The notes beneath the pieces are model-generated. The model saw only the letters and a list, made by a program, of their open reading frames with translations. It was not told the origin of the DNA and searched no databases. A program made the translations under genes and the position numbers. Below, piece by piece: positions 5,903 to 14,162 of a stretch of 64,000 nt of DNA. Origin of the DNA: Candidatus Nitrosopumilus sp. (GTDB lineage Archaea > Thermoproteota > Nitrososphaeria > Nitrososphaerales > Nitrosopumilaceae); the NCBI GenBank assembly GCA_013215285.1, contig JABSRD010000001.1, positions 579,208 to 643,207 on the forward strand. The letters are read 5' to 3'. Numbering within the stretch: position 1 is the first letter of the stretch; the number at the start of each line of letters is the position of its first letter.

Positions 5903-7035
5903 TTATAATCTAGATTTCAAAAAGCTAGAAATTTTCTCAGCAATAAAATCAAGTTCTCCTTCTAAGGCAAAGTGACCAGTATCAAGAATATGTTTTTCAA
6001 CATCACTCAAATCATTCTCATATGGATGAGCACCTGATTCAGGGAAGATATAGTCATTAGCACCCCACACAATTAATGCAGGAGGATCATGTTCTCTGAA
6101 TTGTTCTTGCCATTGAGGGTATAGTGGAAGATTAGTTTGATAGTCATATGCCATTGCAAGTTGAACTGCTACATTACCTGGTCTTTGTAATCCTACATTG
6201 TCTGTAATCCAAGTGGATTGATCAACTGAGTTAGGACTGTTCATTCCATACGTGTACTGCCATTTTGTAGTATCTGCAGCTACAAGATAATGTAATTTTG
6301 CTTCATTTTCTGGAGTTTTGTCATTCCACCATGTTTTCCAATCATCCCAGAATGTTTCTAACCCTTCTTCGTATGCATTTCCGTTTTGTATGATAAATGC
6401 TTGAACTCTTTCAGGATGCTCTGCAAATATTCTAAATCCAACAGGTGCACCATAATCTATCACATACATACTGTACTCTGTAAGACCAAGTTCTTCAGTA
6501 AACTTGTTGATAATGTCTGCTTGATTATCAAATGTGTATTCAAATTCATCAACTGATGGCATTGAACTTTTTCCATAACCAATCATGTCAGGTGCAACAA
6601 GGTAAAATTCATCTGCAAGTGCTGGAATTAGATTTCTAAACATATGAGATGATGTAGGAAAACCATGTAGCAAAAGAATAACTGGTGAGTCCGGTGACCA
6701 CCTTCTTTGTATGAAACAGTTAGTCCATCAATTTCTATAGTTTTTTCTACCACGTTTAATTCTGCAAGTACTGGTGAGTCTTCTGCTAATGTTTCCCATC
6801 CCAAACCAGTGAGTTTTTCTGAAGACGTTGGTGTCACACATGCTACACTGCCTGAAGGACGAAGCACCAAGTCAAATCCTACTCTACATAACACATCTTC
6901 GTTTAGTACACCATCATCCATCTGTTTATTGGGAGTACCAAAAATATTTCCAAATGACATGGCTGGTGCCATTCCAATTGATAAGACTAGTGGAATTAAT
7001 GCAATAATGATAATTTTGTTAAATCTCCCAACCAT
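5903..7035 (-). pseudogene. Exported alpha/beta hydrolase (epoxide hydrolase/haloalkane dehalogenase-like), frameshifted
   Basis: Two overlapping frames make one protein. The N-terminal part (7035 to ~6697) has a signal peptide (KIIIIALIPLVLSIGMAPAMS), an ~80-residue linker with CRVGFDL and ACVTP, and the first strands ending VSYKEGG. The hydrolase core continues in another frame: PDSPVILLLHGFPTSSHMF, nucleophile elbow VIDYGAP (Asp, as in epoxide hydrolases and dehalogenases), acid in VWGANDYIF, and His in DTGHFALEGE. Insertion of one base at about 6694-6699 (GGTGGTCACC to GGTGGTCCACC) restores a ~377-residue protein. The catalytic triad is intact, so this is either a recent mutation or a sequencing error. 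Confidence 0.8.
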
Positions 7036-7088
7036 CGCTTACAAAAATATATTATTTTAGAATTTAAGTGATCAACGACTGAATTTGT

Positions 7089-7129
7089 AGAGATTAATCT
7101 TTTTTGGAGATAAAATAAGACGCAGTTAA
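7089..7129 (+). repeat. Dispersed ~38-nt element, copy 4
   Basis: AGAGATTAATC followed by TTTTTTGGAGATAAAATAAG and ACGCAGTTAA. It lies just downstream of the 47-aa gene and upstream of the hydrolase gene. Confidence 0.5.
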
Positions 7130-7273
7130 TTATGATTCTGATTTCATTTTATCAGAAGCATATGTTGGAAACAATGATGGTATCCAAGCATGAATAAATA
7201 ATGTTACACTCATAGACATGGCTCTCAACCAATGAGATTTGTAAGTTGTATTATTTTCTTCAAGGTGTTTCAT
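7130..7273 (-). CDS. DUF6356-like small membrane-associated protein, 47 aa
   Basis: ATG at 7273 opens 47 residues: a short polar start MKHLEENNTTYKSHW, a helix LRAMSMSVTLFIHAWIPSLFP, and a polar tail. The order 'HL..E...TY..H......S...F.HA.IP.LFPT.AS' resembles the DUF6356 family of short proteins found in bacteria and ammonia-oxidising archaea; function unknown. The hydrophobic stretch of about 20 residues suggests membrane association. Too short for the track. Confidence 0.6.
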   Translation of the reverse strand: MKHLEENNTTYKSHWLRAMSMSVTLFIHAWIPSLFPTYASDKMKSES

Positions 7274-7354
7274 AATACCAATTTTTACAAAATAAAGTAA
7301 TAACAGTTACTATTTTTATTTTTATCATTAAAGGTAACCCTGTCTATTCTAAAC

Positions 7355-7444
7355 TTAGATTTGTTGACAACAGCCACAATTTTTGTGTCCTACATGAGCA
7401 CATTCATAGCATTCACAGTTTTTTGATTTTTCTTGATCAACCAT
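7355..7444 (-). CDS. Zinc-knuckle (CCHC) microprotein, 29 aa
   Basis: ATG at 7444 opens only 29 residues, but they contain a full CX2CX4HX4C knuckle (CYECAHVGHKNCGC, residues 12-25) plus extra cysteines on both sides. The high Cys content of so short a frame is unlikely by chance. Such knuckles bind zinc and often RNA. No Shine-Dalgarno sequence is seen. It is upstream of the 47-aa gene on the same strand. Confidence 0.55.
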   Translation of the reverse strand: MVDQEKSKNCECYECAHVGHKNCGCCQQI

Positions 7445-7526
7445 CAGTAGAGATTACAAATCTATACGAATAAACTAATCGAACCTAAAAATTCTGTTTT
7501 AGAGATAGATTCTGAAATGAATCTGT

Positions 7527-7564
7527 TAAGGCCTGAACCTTACTTGGGGAAGAAATGAATCCGA
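7527..7564 (+). repeat. Dispersed ~38-nt element, copy 5
   Basis: TTAAGGCCTGAACC then TTACTTGGGGAAGAAATGAATCC. It shares AGGCCT and AACCTT with copy 1 and TTGGGGA with copies 2 and 3. It lies between the divergent genes at 7444 and 7613. Confidence 0.45.
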
Positions 7565-7612
7565 AATTCAAATCACAATTATCTTTTTAGATAAGACTTT
7601 TGAATCTAGTTT

Positions 7613-7705
7613 ATGGAAGAAGGACAAATCATTGTTCCATTATTGATAGTTCTTGCTGTAGGAATTTTTGTAGGATCTAGAATATGGATTATGTTTAGAA
7701 GATAG
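7613..7705 (+). CDS. Single-pass membrane microprotein, 30 aa
   Basis: ATG at 7613 gives MEEGQ, then an uninterrupted hydrophobic segment IIVPLLIVLAVGIFVG (residues 6-21), then the basic end SRIWIMFRR. This is the layout of a small single-pass membrane protein with cytoplasmic C-terminus. It stops 3 nt before the converging uL10 gene. Too short for the ORF track and without homology I can name; the clean hydrophobic design supports it. Confidence 0.5.
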   Translation: MEEGQIIVPLLIVLAVGIFVGSRIWIMFRR

Positions 7706-7708
7706 AGT

Positions 7709-8575
7709 TTATGCTGGAGTGTAATCTTTTGCTTGTCCTGCAACTGCTTTTGCTTGAGCATCTGCCTTTTGCAAGATTTGTTCTTTTGTCTCATCAGTCA
7801 TAAATCCTGATTCTACAGATACTGAACGTGCAGATTGTGCTGCTTTGCCAAGTATTTGTGAAATGTTATCTGCAGTGATGTATGCTGCCTCAATTGATAG
7901 TGATATTGCTTCTTGGTGTGCTTGTCCAAATTGTTCTCTGACTTTATCAACATCAATTACCAATTCTGCTTCAGAATATTTGGTGCCGTCTTCTAGTGTA
8001 GTGAATAGTGAAATTCCTGCCTCTACTGGTTTGATATCTAATTTACCTAAAATTGCTGCTAATTGTTCACTAATTGGCTCACCCTTTAGTACTGGGGTAC
8101 TGTCTTTTGCAATCCAAATTGTTCCTTGATCAATTTTAGTTGGAATTCCAGCATTTTTGAATTCGGTAAGCATTGGTCCTGGGGCAATTCCTGTGTTCTT
8201 TGCAGGTACGACAATATCGATACTTGCAATATCTCCACCTCTTGCATTCATCATAATTTTATTTTTAGATAGTAAAACATTGAGTTTGAATGGTGACATG
8301 TTTGTAAATATTAGCATGCATTGTCCTGAAATCTCTTTGATTATCTCTTTGATTCCTGGTACATCACTATCTGCAAATACTTTTTTTGCAATCTTGTCTT
8401 TGATACTTACAAACTCTACATCATTTTTGAGAATTTTTCTTAATGGTAAGATTTGTGTTGAACGAACTTTTCGCATTTGAATTATAGATAGAACCTTGTA
8501 TTTTTTTGGAAGTTCTTGTAATTGCTGAAACATTTGAGTTTTCTTTTTAGGATAACTTGTTCTATTTTCATGCAT
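7709..8575 (-). CDS. rpl10: Large-subunit ribosomal protein uL10 (stalk base, archaeal P0)
   Basis: A 288-residue uL10/P0: N-terminal RNA-binding domain (KKTQMFQQLQELPKKYKVLSIIQMRKVRSTQILPLRK), the archaeal insertion domain (IVVPAKNTGIAPGPMLTEFKNAGIPTKIDQGTIWI, residues ~125-160) and the C-terminal helical spine that carries L12/P1 dimers. It builds the GTPase-activating stalk with uL11. It is shorter than many archaeal P0 proteins and ends KDYTPA without the acidic EEE...GLGALF tail. It overlaps the uL1 gene by 8 nt. The L12/P1 gene expected next is not downstream. Confidence 0.93.
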   Translation of the reverse strand: MHENRTSYPKKKTQMFQQLQELPKKYKVLSIIQMRKVRSTQILPLRKILKNDVEFVSIKDKIAKKVFADSDVPGIKEIIKEISGQCMLIFTNMSPFKLNVLLSKNKIMMNARGGDIASIDIVVPAKNTGIAPGPMLTEFKNAGIPTKIDQGTIWIAKDSTPVLKGEPISEQLAAILGKLDIKPVEAGISLFTTLEDGTKYSEAELVIDVDKVREQFGQAHQEAISLSIEAAYITADNISQILGKAAQSARSVSVESGFMTDETKEQILQKADAQAKAVAGQAKDYTPA

Positions 8576-9230
8576 ATTTCTTCTTTATCTCCTGTACTTG
8601 TTTTACTGGTTTACCCATTGAAGTTTTTATCATAACTTTTTTAATATTTTTTTCACCGTTTGGTAATTTCTTCTCAATTGCATTAAGAACTGCGTGTGCA
8701 TTAATTGCTAAATCTGCATCATCCATTGACTCATCTCCAATTTTACATGATACGGATAATGATGCTCTTGTTCTAACTTTGATTGATGATCTAAATCTTG
8801 CCAAAAATGCATCCATATCTGCATCAAATGGAACTGGTGTTGGCATTTTTCCTCTAGGACCTAATAGTTGACCTAAAGACTTACCGACAGTTGGCATGAC
8901 TTTGGTGTCTGCCAAAAAGAAATCATATTTGTTAATGAATTTTCGAGATTCTCTTTTATTACTTGCAAATTTACTCAACTCTGCTTCGCCAATTACAATG
9001 TCTGCCTTTGCAGCTTTTGCTTTTTGACCAATTTCACCATCAGCTATAATGCATACAGTTGCAGGAGAACTTGTTTTTGGAAGTTGAACTACTTCATTAA
9101 TGGCAAATCCTTTCTTGACATCAATATCTTTGAAATTAATGATTAACTCTATGGATTGTGTGAATTTTCTTTTCTTTGTTTCAGTTTTTGCTTTTTTAAT
9201 CACTTCAGCAAATTGTGTCTCAGTAACCAT
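8568..9230 (-). CDS. rpl1: Large-subunit ribosomal protein uL1
   Basis: A 220-residue uL1: domain I starts MVTETQFAEVIKKAKTETKKRKFTQSIELIINFKDIDVKKG, the central domain holds DFFLADTKVMPTVGKSLGQLLGPRGKMPTPVP (the hallmark hinge and rRNA-contact loop), and the C-terminus NIKKVMIKTSMGKPVKQVQ closes domain I. It binds the 23S rRNA L1 stalk and may autoregulate its mRNA, as in other archaea. First gene of the uL1-uL10 pair, separated from uL11 by an Lrp gene and a surface-protein gene. Confidence 0.96.
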   Translation of the reverse strand: MVTETQFAEVIKKAKTETKKRKFTQSIELIINFKDIDVKKGFAINEVVQLPKTSSPATVCIIADGEIGQKAKAAKADIVIGEAELSKFASNKRESRKFINKYDFFLADTKVMPTVGKSLGQLLGPRGKMPTPVPFDADMDAFLARFRSSIKVRTRASLSVSCKIGDESMDDADLAINAHAVLNAIEKKLPNGEKNIKKVMIKTSMGKPVKQVQEIKKKYA

Positions 9231-9396
9231 TACGAAGGAATTCGAGATAGCCTACTTAAAATCGTTTAGAGGATAGGGTTTCATGAAATCGTTTATTTTA
9301 AAAAAATTACATCTTTTCTAAAAATAATTGTAATTCCAAAGCAAATTTAACTCAAAACCTACATATATTAAATCACAAGCAGAATTTTCTAATACA

Positions 9397-9852
9397 TTGC
9401 ACAGATTTGATGAACTTGATATGAAATTGCTTTATGAATTAACCAAAGATGGTTCAATCTCAGTCCCTATTTTGTCAAAAAAATTGGGAATTAATGCATC
9501 TGTATTGTATAGTAGAATTAAGCGATTATTGAAGAAAAAATTAATCAAAAAATTTACCATAGTTATTGATGATTCTCTTTTAGGAATAGGAGTAAAAGCA
9601 TCTGTTGGGATTAACCGAGATCCTAAATTCAAAGATAGTATTCATGAAAAATTCATGGAAATCCCAGAAGTTGTTTCAATTTCTGAGGTTACTGGTAGAT
9701 TTGATATCTTGATTCATGTCTTTGCCAAAAATCTTGAGGCTCTACATACTGTAGTTATTGAAAAAGTTGGAAAAATTGATGGTATTCAAAATACTGAAAC
9801 CTTTGTAGAATTACAAAAAACCGATAAAGATCCTGTTTATCTTACTGATTAA
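9397..9852 (+). CDS. Lrp/AsnC-family transcriptional regulator
   Basis: A 151-residue Lrp/AsnC protein: N-terminal winged HTH (DELDMKLLYELTKDGSISVPILSKKLGINASVLYSRIKRL, residues 5-45) and C-terminal RAM domain (VKASVGINRD..., IPEVVSISEVTGRFDILIHV near 90-115). The start is a TTG at 9397 (LHRFDELDM); an ATG nine codons later would cut the first HTH helix. Ligands are usually amino acids, but the target cannot be told. It is divergent from uL1 and converges on the surface-protein gene with a 9-nt gap. Confidence 0.9.
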   Translation: MHRFDELDMKLLYELTKDGSISVPILSKKLGINASVLYSRIKRLLKKKLIKKFTIVIDDSLLGIGVKASVGINRDPKFKDSIHEKFMEIPEVVSISEVTGRFDILIHVFAKNLEALHTVVIEKVGKIDGIQNTETFVELQKTDKDPVYLTD

Positions 9853-9861
9853 TTTAAAAGA

Positions 9862-11709
9862 TCAAGGTTTTCCAGAAGCTGGAACTCCTTTACCGTTTCC
9901 AGAATTCTCTTCAGGCCATGGATGATTTTGTGAGTTACCAAGTGATGATTCTAACTGAGTCACCCTATTTTCCAATGAATTATTTTCATTCTCTAATTGG
10001 GTTACTTTATTCTCCAAGTCTGCAACTCTATTATCTAATCCTAAAATTTGTGCCAACATGTTTTGTATTTGCTCTAAAATCATTTCCAAGACATCAGAAT
10101 TATCCTCACATGCATCCCCTACACCGTTATGATCAGAGTCTGACTGATCAGGATTGTAAACAGTTGGACAGTTATCCTCAGCATCTATAATTCCATCTTC
10201 ATCAGTATCATCTGGAACTTGATTTGCAGGACAACCAAAAGTTAACGGTTCAGTTGGTATAGCAACAGGGGCAGGTCCTGCAGAAAGTGACATTGAGACT
10301 AGCTCCACACAAATATCATTTGAAACAAAAGTTAACGGGATTGGTGCGATATTGCCAATCCAAATAGGTGAATTAACATCAAATATTGTAACTTCTCCAC
10401 CAAGTTCTCTTTGGGCATTTTGATTCTCAACAAAGTCTGGAATACCATCTAATGTTAAACTAAATTCTCTATTGTCTATGGGTGCAGAAGTTGGAACTCC
10501 ATTAAATTCGCCGTTTAAGGAATCAAAGACAATAGGTGCAAAATCTATCTGACCAACATCTACAGGAATGTTTGAACCGTCAGTTCCAAGTGGAGTTATT
10601 CCCTCAATTCTAATATCCGATGTTGGAGTGTCTCGAGAAAACAATTGAATCAATCCCAGATTCCCTGCAACATCTTCTCCTTCAAATGAAACGGGTATTG
10701 ATATTCGTGGAGTTAATGGTACATCCGCATCAATTTGAATCTCTAAAAATATTGGAGATGTAAAGAAAATATCCTCTGGAAATGGAATTATCTCTCCTGG
10801 ATGTAATGTCATTAATCCCATTTCAATTAGGATAGATTGAGTTTCAGTGTATAGTGGAATAAAGCCATCTGGAGAATCATAAATGTTAACTGTGACATCA
10901 TGATTCCCTTCAATTATTTCTCCAGTAGTTCTATCAATTAACAATCCTTGAATAATTGCGGGGACAGGAATTATTGCATCTTCTCCATTACAATTCTCAT
11001 CAATGTCATTTCCTGGAACATCAAATGCACCCGGATAAACATCGGGGTTATCATCATCACAATCTCCATCTTCAATGGTAACTCCATCTCCATCATTATC
11101 TACAATGTTTACAACATTTGGGTCTGTTTCTCCAGCATCAACTTTACCATTTGCGTTTAAATCCTCATCGCCATCACTTAATCCATCACCATCTGTATCA
11201 AAATTCAGAGGATCTATACCCAATGCAATTTCGGCACCGTCACTTAATCCATCACCATCTGTATCAAAATTTAGAAAATCAGTTTCACCAGTATCGAATT
11301 GACCGTTATTATTTGTGTCCTCTTCTATAGTTGGAATGCCATCATTATCATCATCATCATCTATACGATTGTTAATTCCATCACCATCAGTATCTGCAAA
11401 TAATTCATCAGAGTCTAAAATCCCATCATTGTCTGAATCAATATCTAAATAATCAGGAACACTATCATTATCAGTATCAAAAGAATTGTCCCCTTCTAAT
11501 GCAGTTGGATATCCATCATTATCATCATCTGTATCTAAATAATTAGGAGTGCCATCTGCATCAGTATCATCATCGGTAAAAATTCCATTTCCATTCAAGT
11601 CCTCTACGTCATCATCTATTCCATCTGAATCTACTGCATATACACTAGGGATAGAAATTATCCCTAAAAGTAAAATTCCAAAAATTATGAATAATTCTAT
11701 TTGTCTCAT
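9862..11709 (-). CDS. Exported Ca-binding-repeat (thrombospondin type 3/MopE-like) surface protein, 615 aa
   Basis: Signal peptide at residues 1-25 ([20 protein letters not shown]). Residues ~27-205 hold many Asp-rich repeats ([28 protein letters not shown]), the calcium-binding thrombospondin type 3/dockerin-like pattern. A MopE-type metal motif follows near 205-240 ([29 protein letters not shown]). Residues ~250-490 form a beta-rich region, then another type 3 repeat with two Cys ([24 protein letters not shown]). A coiled coil near 545-590 ([23 protein letters not shown]) may oligomerise it, and the tail is Gly/Pro-rich. Probably an extracellular, Ca-stiffened surface or adhesion protein. 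It sits between uL11 and uL1, an unusual site. Confidence 0.88.
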   Translation of the reverse strand: MRQIELFIIFGILLLGIISIPSVYAVDSDGIDDDVEDLNGNGIFTDDDTDADGTPNYLDTDDDNDGYPTALEGDNSFDTDNDSVPDYLDIDSDNDGILDSDELFADTDGDGINNRIDDDDDNDGIPTIEEDTNNNGQFDTGETDFLNFDTDGDGLSDGAEIALGIDPLNFDTDGDGLSDGDEDLNANGKVDAGETDPNVVNIVDNDGDGVTIEDGDCDDDNPDVYPGAFDVPGNDIDENCNGEDAIIPVPAIIQGLLIDRTTGEIIEGNHDVTVNIYDSPDGFIPLYTETQSILIEMGLMTLHPGEIIPFPEDIFFTSPIFLEIQIDADVPLTPRISIPVSFEGEDVAGNLGLIQLFSRDTPTSDIRIEGITPLGTDGSNIPVDVGQIDFAPIVFDSLNGEFNGVPTSAPIDNREFSLTLDGIPDFVENQNAQRELGGEVTIFDVNSPIWIGNIAPIPLTFVSNDICVELVSMSLSAGPAPVAIPTEPLTFGCPANQVPDDTDEDGIIDAEDNCPTVYNPDQSDSDHNGVGDACEDNSDVLEMILEQIQNMLAQILGLDNRVADLENKVTQLENENNSLENRVTQLESSLGNSQNHPWPEENSGNGKGVPASGKP

Positions 11710-11788
11710 AACTTGATATGATTAACTTAAGAAATTACTTAAAGATGATCTATCGTTCTAAATAATTATTACAAGTTAGTTTTTTTAA

Positions 11789-12268
11789 TTATTGGAATTT
11801 TGCATCCCATTTACCTTCATTGATTTCTGCAGTCATTTCTTTTGGGGTCTTTCCTTCTACTTTGACTCCTAATGCTACACATGTGCCAATGATGGTTTTT
11901 GCAACTGACTTTAATGATGATGCATAAGATTTCTCTAATTTTGTATTTGCTACTTTGATAACTGAATCAATTGTAACATCTCCCACCCATTCAGTACCTG
12001 ATGCACCTGAACCTTTTGTAATTCCTGCTTCTTTCATAATTAGTGCAGCAGCTGATGGAATGCCGATTTCAATTTCATATTTTTTTGTATCAGTATCAAC
12101 AATCACTGTAACTGGAACTTTCATTCCCTCAAAGTCTTTGGTTTTATCATTAATTGATTTGATAACTTCCATGATGTTGACGCCAAGAGGGCCCAATGCT
12201 GGACCTAATGGTGGACCTGCTGATGCTCCTCCTCCTGTTACAAGTGCTGATACTTTTTGTTCTCCCAT
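11789..12268 (-). CDS. rpl11: Large-subunit ribosomal protein uL11
   Basis: A 159-residue uL11: N-terminal domain with SALVTGGGASAGPPLGPALGPLGVNIMEVIKSINDKTKDFEGMKVPV (proline/glycine-rich stalk-facing domain) and C-terminal rRNA-binding domain (IGTCVALGVKVEGKTPKEM). It forms the GTPase-associated centre with uL10. It follows the Spt5 gene by 36 nt in the conserved SecE-Spt5-uL11 order. The usual next gene, uL1, is displaced about 2.5 kb by the surface-protein and Lrp genes. Confidence 0.96.
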   Translation of the reverse strand: MGEQKVSALVTGGGASAGPPLGPALGPLGVNIMEVIKSINDKTKDFEGMKVPVTVIVDTDTKKYEIEIGIPSAAALIMKEAGITKGSGASGTEWVGDVTIDSVIKVANTKLEKSYASSLKSVAKTIIGTCVALGVKVEGKTPKEMTAEINEGKWDAKFQ

Positions 12269-12304
12269 TTTTTTATCTCATTAACTCCGAAAATTTAATC
12301 CTTA

Positions 12305-12871
12305 CTAAGACTCACTCGATATTTTTAGATAGTTTGCATCTACTGTGACTGGTAGTTGGTATGATGCATCTAACAAGACTACTGTTGCTTCTTCTTTATC
12401 AACATCAATTCTTGTAATTGTTGCTTTCATTCCCTTGAATGGACCACCGGTAATTTCAACTATATTATCTACTTCTAATTGTGAAACTGTTGATTTCTTG
12501 ATAAGATATCCTTCGATATCTTTGAATTCTAATTCTCCTCTTAATTGACCACGAATGTGTCTAATTCCTTCAACTGCCATGTATGCATCACTTGGGTTGA
12601 CTGCTTCTACTACGACATATCCCTTCAAGTCACTTACCCAAAATACTGATTGAATGTTAATTTGATTGGCATTAGCTTTTGCTTCTAATAATCTCATTAC
12701 CACTTTTTCTTGTCCACCAGTGGTTCTAATTGCAAATAAGTGTGATTTCATTTCATCATATGATGGAACTTCTTCAGTTGATTGAACTTCTTCAGTTGAT
12801 TGAACTTCTTCAGTTGATTGAACTTCTTCAGTTGATTGAACTTTCTCTGATGATTTTATTTCTTCAGACAT
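12305..12871 (-). CDS. spt5: Transcription elongation factor Spt5 (archaeal NusG)
   Basis: A 188-residue Spt5: NGN domain (HLFAIRTTGGQEKVVMRLLEAKA to HIRGQLRGELEF, residues ~44-118) that clamps RNA polymerase with Spt4, and a KOW domain (VDNIVEITGGPFKGMKATITRID near 133-157). The first 37 residues are an extra acidic tail containing four STEEV(Q/P) units encoded by an 18-nt tandem repeat; most archaeal Spt5 lack this. The start at 12871 lies just inside the SecE stop region (3 nt between stop and ATG). Confidence 0.95.
   Translation of the reverse strand: MSEEIKSSEKVQSTEEVQSTEEVQSTEEVQSTEEVPSYDEMKSHLFAIRTTGGQEKVVMRLLEAKANANQINIQSVFWVSDLKGYVVVEAVNPSDAYMAVEGIRHIRGQLRGELEFKDIEGYLIKKSTVSQLEVDNIVEITGGPFKGMKATITRIDVDKEEATVVLLDASYQLPVTVDANYLKISSES
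12766..12837 (-). repeat. 18-nt tandem repeat in spt5, four units
   Basis: Unit GAACTTCTTCAGTTGATT (plus strand) repeated four times without mismatch, encoding the acidic STEEVQ repeats in the Spt5 N-terminus. Perfect identity between units indicates recent expansion by slippage. Confidence 0.9.
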
Positions 12872-12873
12872 TT

Positions 12874-13050
12874 TTATCTACCAAATGTGATTACCGAAAA
12901 GACAAACTGAATTGTAAATCCAATGGCACCAACTCCCATTATTCCTAACATTACTAATCTAAGGTGTTGTTGATACTCATTTCTGTCTGGTTTTTTAGTC
13001 ATTTTCATGACATTTACCATGTTTTTCAAAGTTTGCTTAGGGTTTATCAT
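12874..13050 (-). CDS. secE: Protein translocase subunit SecE (Sec61 gamma)
   Basis: A 58-residue ORF from ATG 13050, just under the track cutoff. It has the SecE/Sss1 layout: amphipathic cytoplasmic helix (MVNVMKMTKKPDRNEYQQHLRLVML) followed by one membrane segment (GIMGVGAIGFTIQFVFSVITF). The gene precedes spt5 and uL11, its conserved place in archaea. It completes the SecYE translocon with SecY at 24336. Divergent from dtdA with only 39 nt between the starts. Confidence 0.88.
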   Translation of the reverse strand: MINPKQTLKNMVNVMKMTKKPDRNEYQQHLRLVMLGIMGVGAIGFTIQFVFSVITFGR

Positions 13051-13089
13051 TGGTGGAAATTATTAAGGTGTCCTTATATTCCTTATCTC

Positions 13090-13866
13090 ATGGATCTACT
13101 AGTTGCGTATCAAGATGACCCGGCAGGTCACAATATGGCAAAATTTCTTTCAAAAGAAATGACACAAGATGGAAATATTTTTCATGGAAAAAATTATGAT
13201 TTGGTAATAATCCCAACACCTGCAATTTCTGCTGATTGGTTAGAAGAAAAATATGATTATGATGGATTTGTATTTCTTTCAAAACATGCAGCTGAGTCTG
13301 GTGTATTGGCTTTGACTTGTCATTGCACTGGAAATTTCACTGAAGCAAAGTTTGGTGGAAATGATGGACAGATTGCAGTCCCACACCCACATCTTCAAAA
13401 AGCATATCTCCAAACTTTAAAGGAGAATCAGTCTACTTTTCCAGAATTTCAAATTACAATTGAGGCAACACATCACGGACCTACAGCATTAACTAAACCA
13501 TCTATTTTCATTGAAATAGGTACCACTGAAAAACAATGGAATGATGTTTCCCTGTGTAATTCTGTAGCAACCCTGGTTCACAAAGTAATGATACAACCAA
13601 TTAAAGAAAATCCCGTTGCAATTTGTTTTGGTGGAACTCATTACCCTTCAAAATTCACTGATGAATTACTAGATGGAAAACATGCCCTTGGAACAGTAAT
13701 TCCAAAACATGCATTAGATAATCTTGATGAAAAATTATTTTCTCATATTATTTCACAAAATAGTATGGCAAAAACTGCACTTTTGGATTGGAATGGATTG
13801 GGTCCAAACAAATCTAAAGTAATTGATTTACTAAAAACAACAGACCTTGAGGTAATCAAACTTTGA
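13090..13866 (+). CDS. dtdA: D-aminoacyl-tRNA deacylase, archaeal DTD2 type
   Basis: The track frame begins at 12964 inside secE on the other strand; the ATG at 13090 (MDLLVAYQDDPAGHNMAKFL) is the family start and gives 258 residues. Conserved blocks are DGFVFLSKHAAESG, LTCHCTGNF, the ATHHGPTALTKPSIFIEIG motif near residue 140-155, and CFGGTHYPSKFT near 180. DTD2 removes D-amino acids (and aldehyde adducts) mischarged onto tRNA. It overlaps the following alkyltransferase gene by 4 nt, so the two form a small repair-type operon. Confidence 0.93.
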   Translation: MDLLVAYQDDPAGHNMAKFLSKEMTQDGNIFHGKNYDLVIIPTPAISADWLEEKYDYDGFVFLSKHAAESGVLALTCHCTGNFTEAKFGGNDGQIAVPHPHLQKAYLQTLKENQSTFPEFQITIEATHHGPTALTKPSIFIEIGTTEKQWNDVSLCNSVATLVHKVMIQPIKENPVAICFGGTHYPSKFTDELLDGKHALGTVIPKHALDNLDEKLFSHIISQNSMAKTALLDWNGLGPNKSKVIDLLKTTDLEVIKL

Positions 13867-14162
13867 ATCTTGAACAAAAAATATTTAAAAAATTATTACA
13901 AGTTCCAAAAGGCCAGATCACAACTTATGGTGAACTATCAAAAGCTGTTGGATTAAAAAATGGTCAAAGAGTTGTAGGAAGAATAATGAACAAAAATCCT
14001 TACCCTGTGATTATTCCATGTCATAGAGTTGTAATGTCTACTGGAAAAATTGGTGGATATGCGTATGGCGAACCAGTAAAGACAAAATTACTAAGCGATG
14101 AAGGTATTGAAATTAAAAATGGTAAAATTATTGATTTAGAAAATAAAATTTATCGATTCTAG
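13863..14162 (+). CDS. Methylated-DNA-[protein]-cysteine S-methyltransferase domain protein (Ogt/ATL-like)
   Basis: A 99-residue protein equal to the C-terminal DNA-binding domain of O6-alkylguanine transferases: VPKGQITTYGELSKAVGL (HTH), RVVGRIMNKNPYPVIIPCHRVV with the acceptor Cys53, and GGYAYG. It lacks the N-terminal domain of full-length Ogt. Because Cys is present (not Trp as in alkyltransferase-like proteins) it may still accept alkyl groups. Start is TTG at 13863, overlapping dtdA. The 3' end overlaps the converging eL19 gene by 4 nt. Confidence 0.88.
   Translation: MNLEQKIFKKLLQVPKGQITTYGELSKAVGLKNGQRVVGRIMNKNPYPVIIPCHRVVMSTGKIGGYAYGEPVKTKLLSDEGIEIKNGKIIDLENKIYRF

Noticed and set aside
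6707-7060. Plus-strand 117-aa ORF opposite the hydrolase N-terminus
   Set aside because: Antisense shadow; the minus strand encodes a signal peptide and family-like hydrolase sequence.
7606-7794. Minus-strand 62-aa ORF overlapping the uL10 end
   Set aside because: Shadow frame of uL10 and of the plus-strand membrane microprotein; Gln/Lys-rich low complexity.
9918-10190. Plus-strand 90-aa ORF
   Set aside because: Antisense to the coiled coil and type 3 repeat of the surface protein; no start signals.
10948-11330. Several plus-strand ORFs opposite the 615-aa protein
   Set aside because: Shadows created by the Asp-codon-rich repeats on the coding strand; compositions are low-complexity Ser/Pro or His/Leu.
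12766-12837. Regular 18-nt repeats as a possible CRISPR or satellite
   Set aside because: There are no spacers; the units are in frame inside spt5 and encode STEEVQ repeats.
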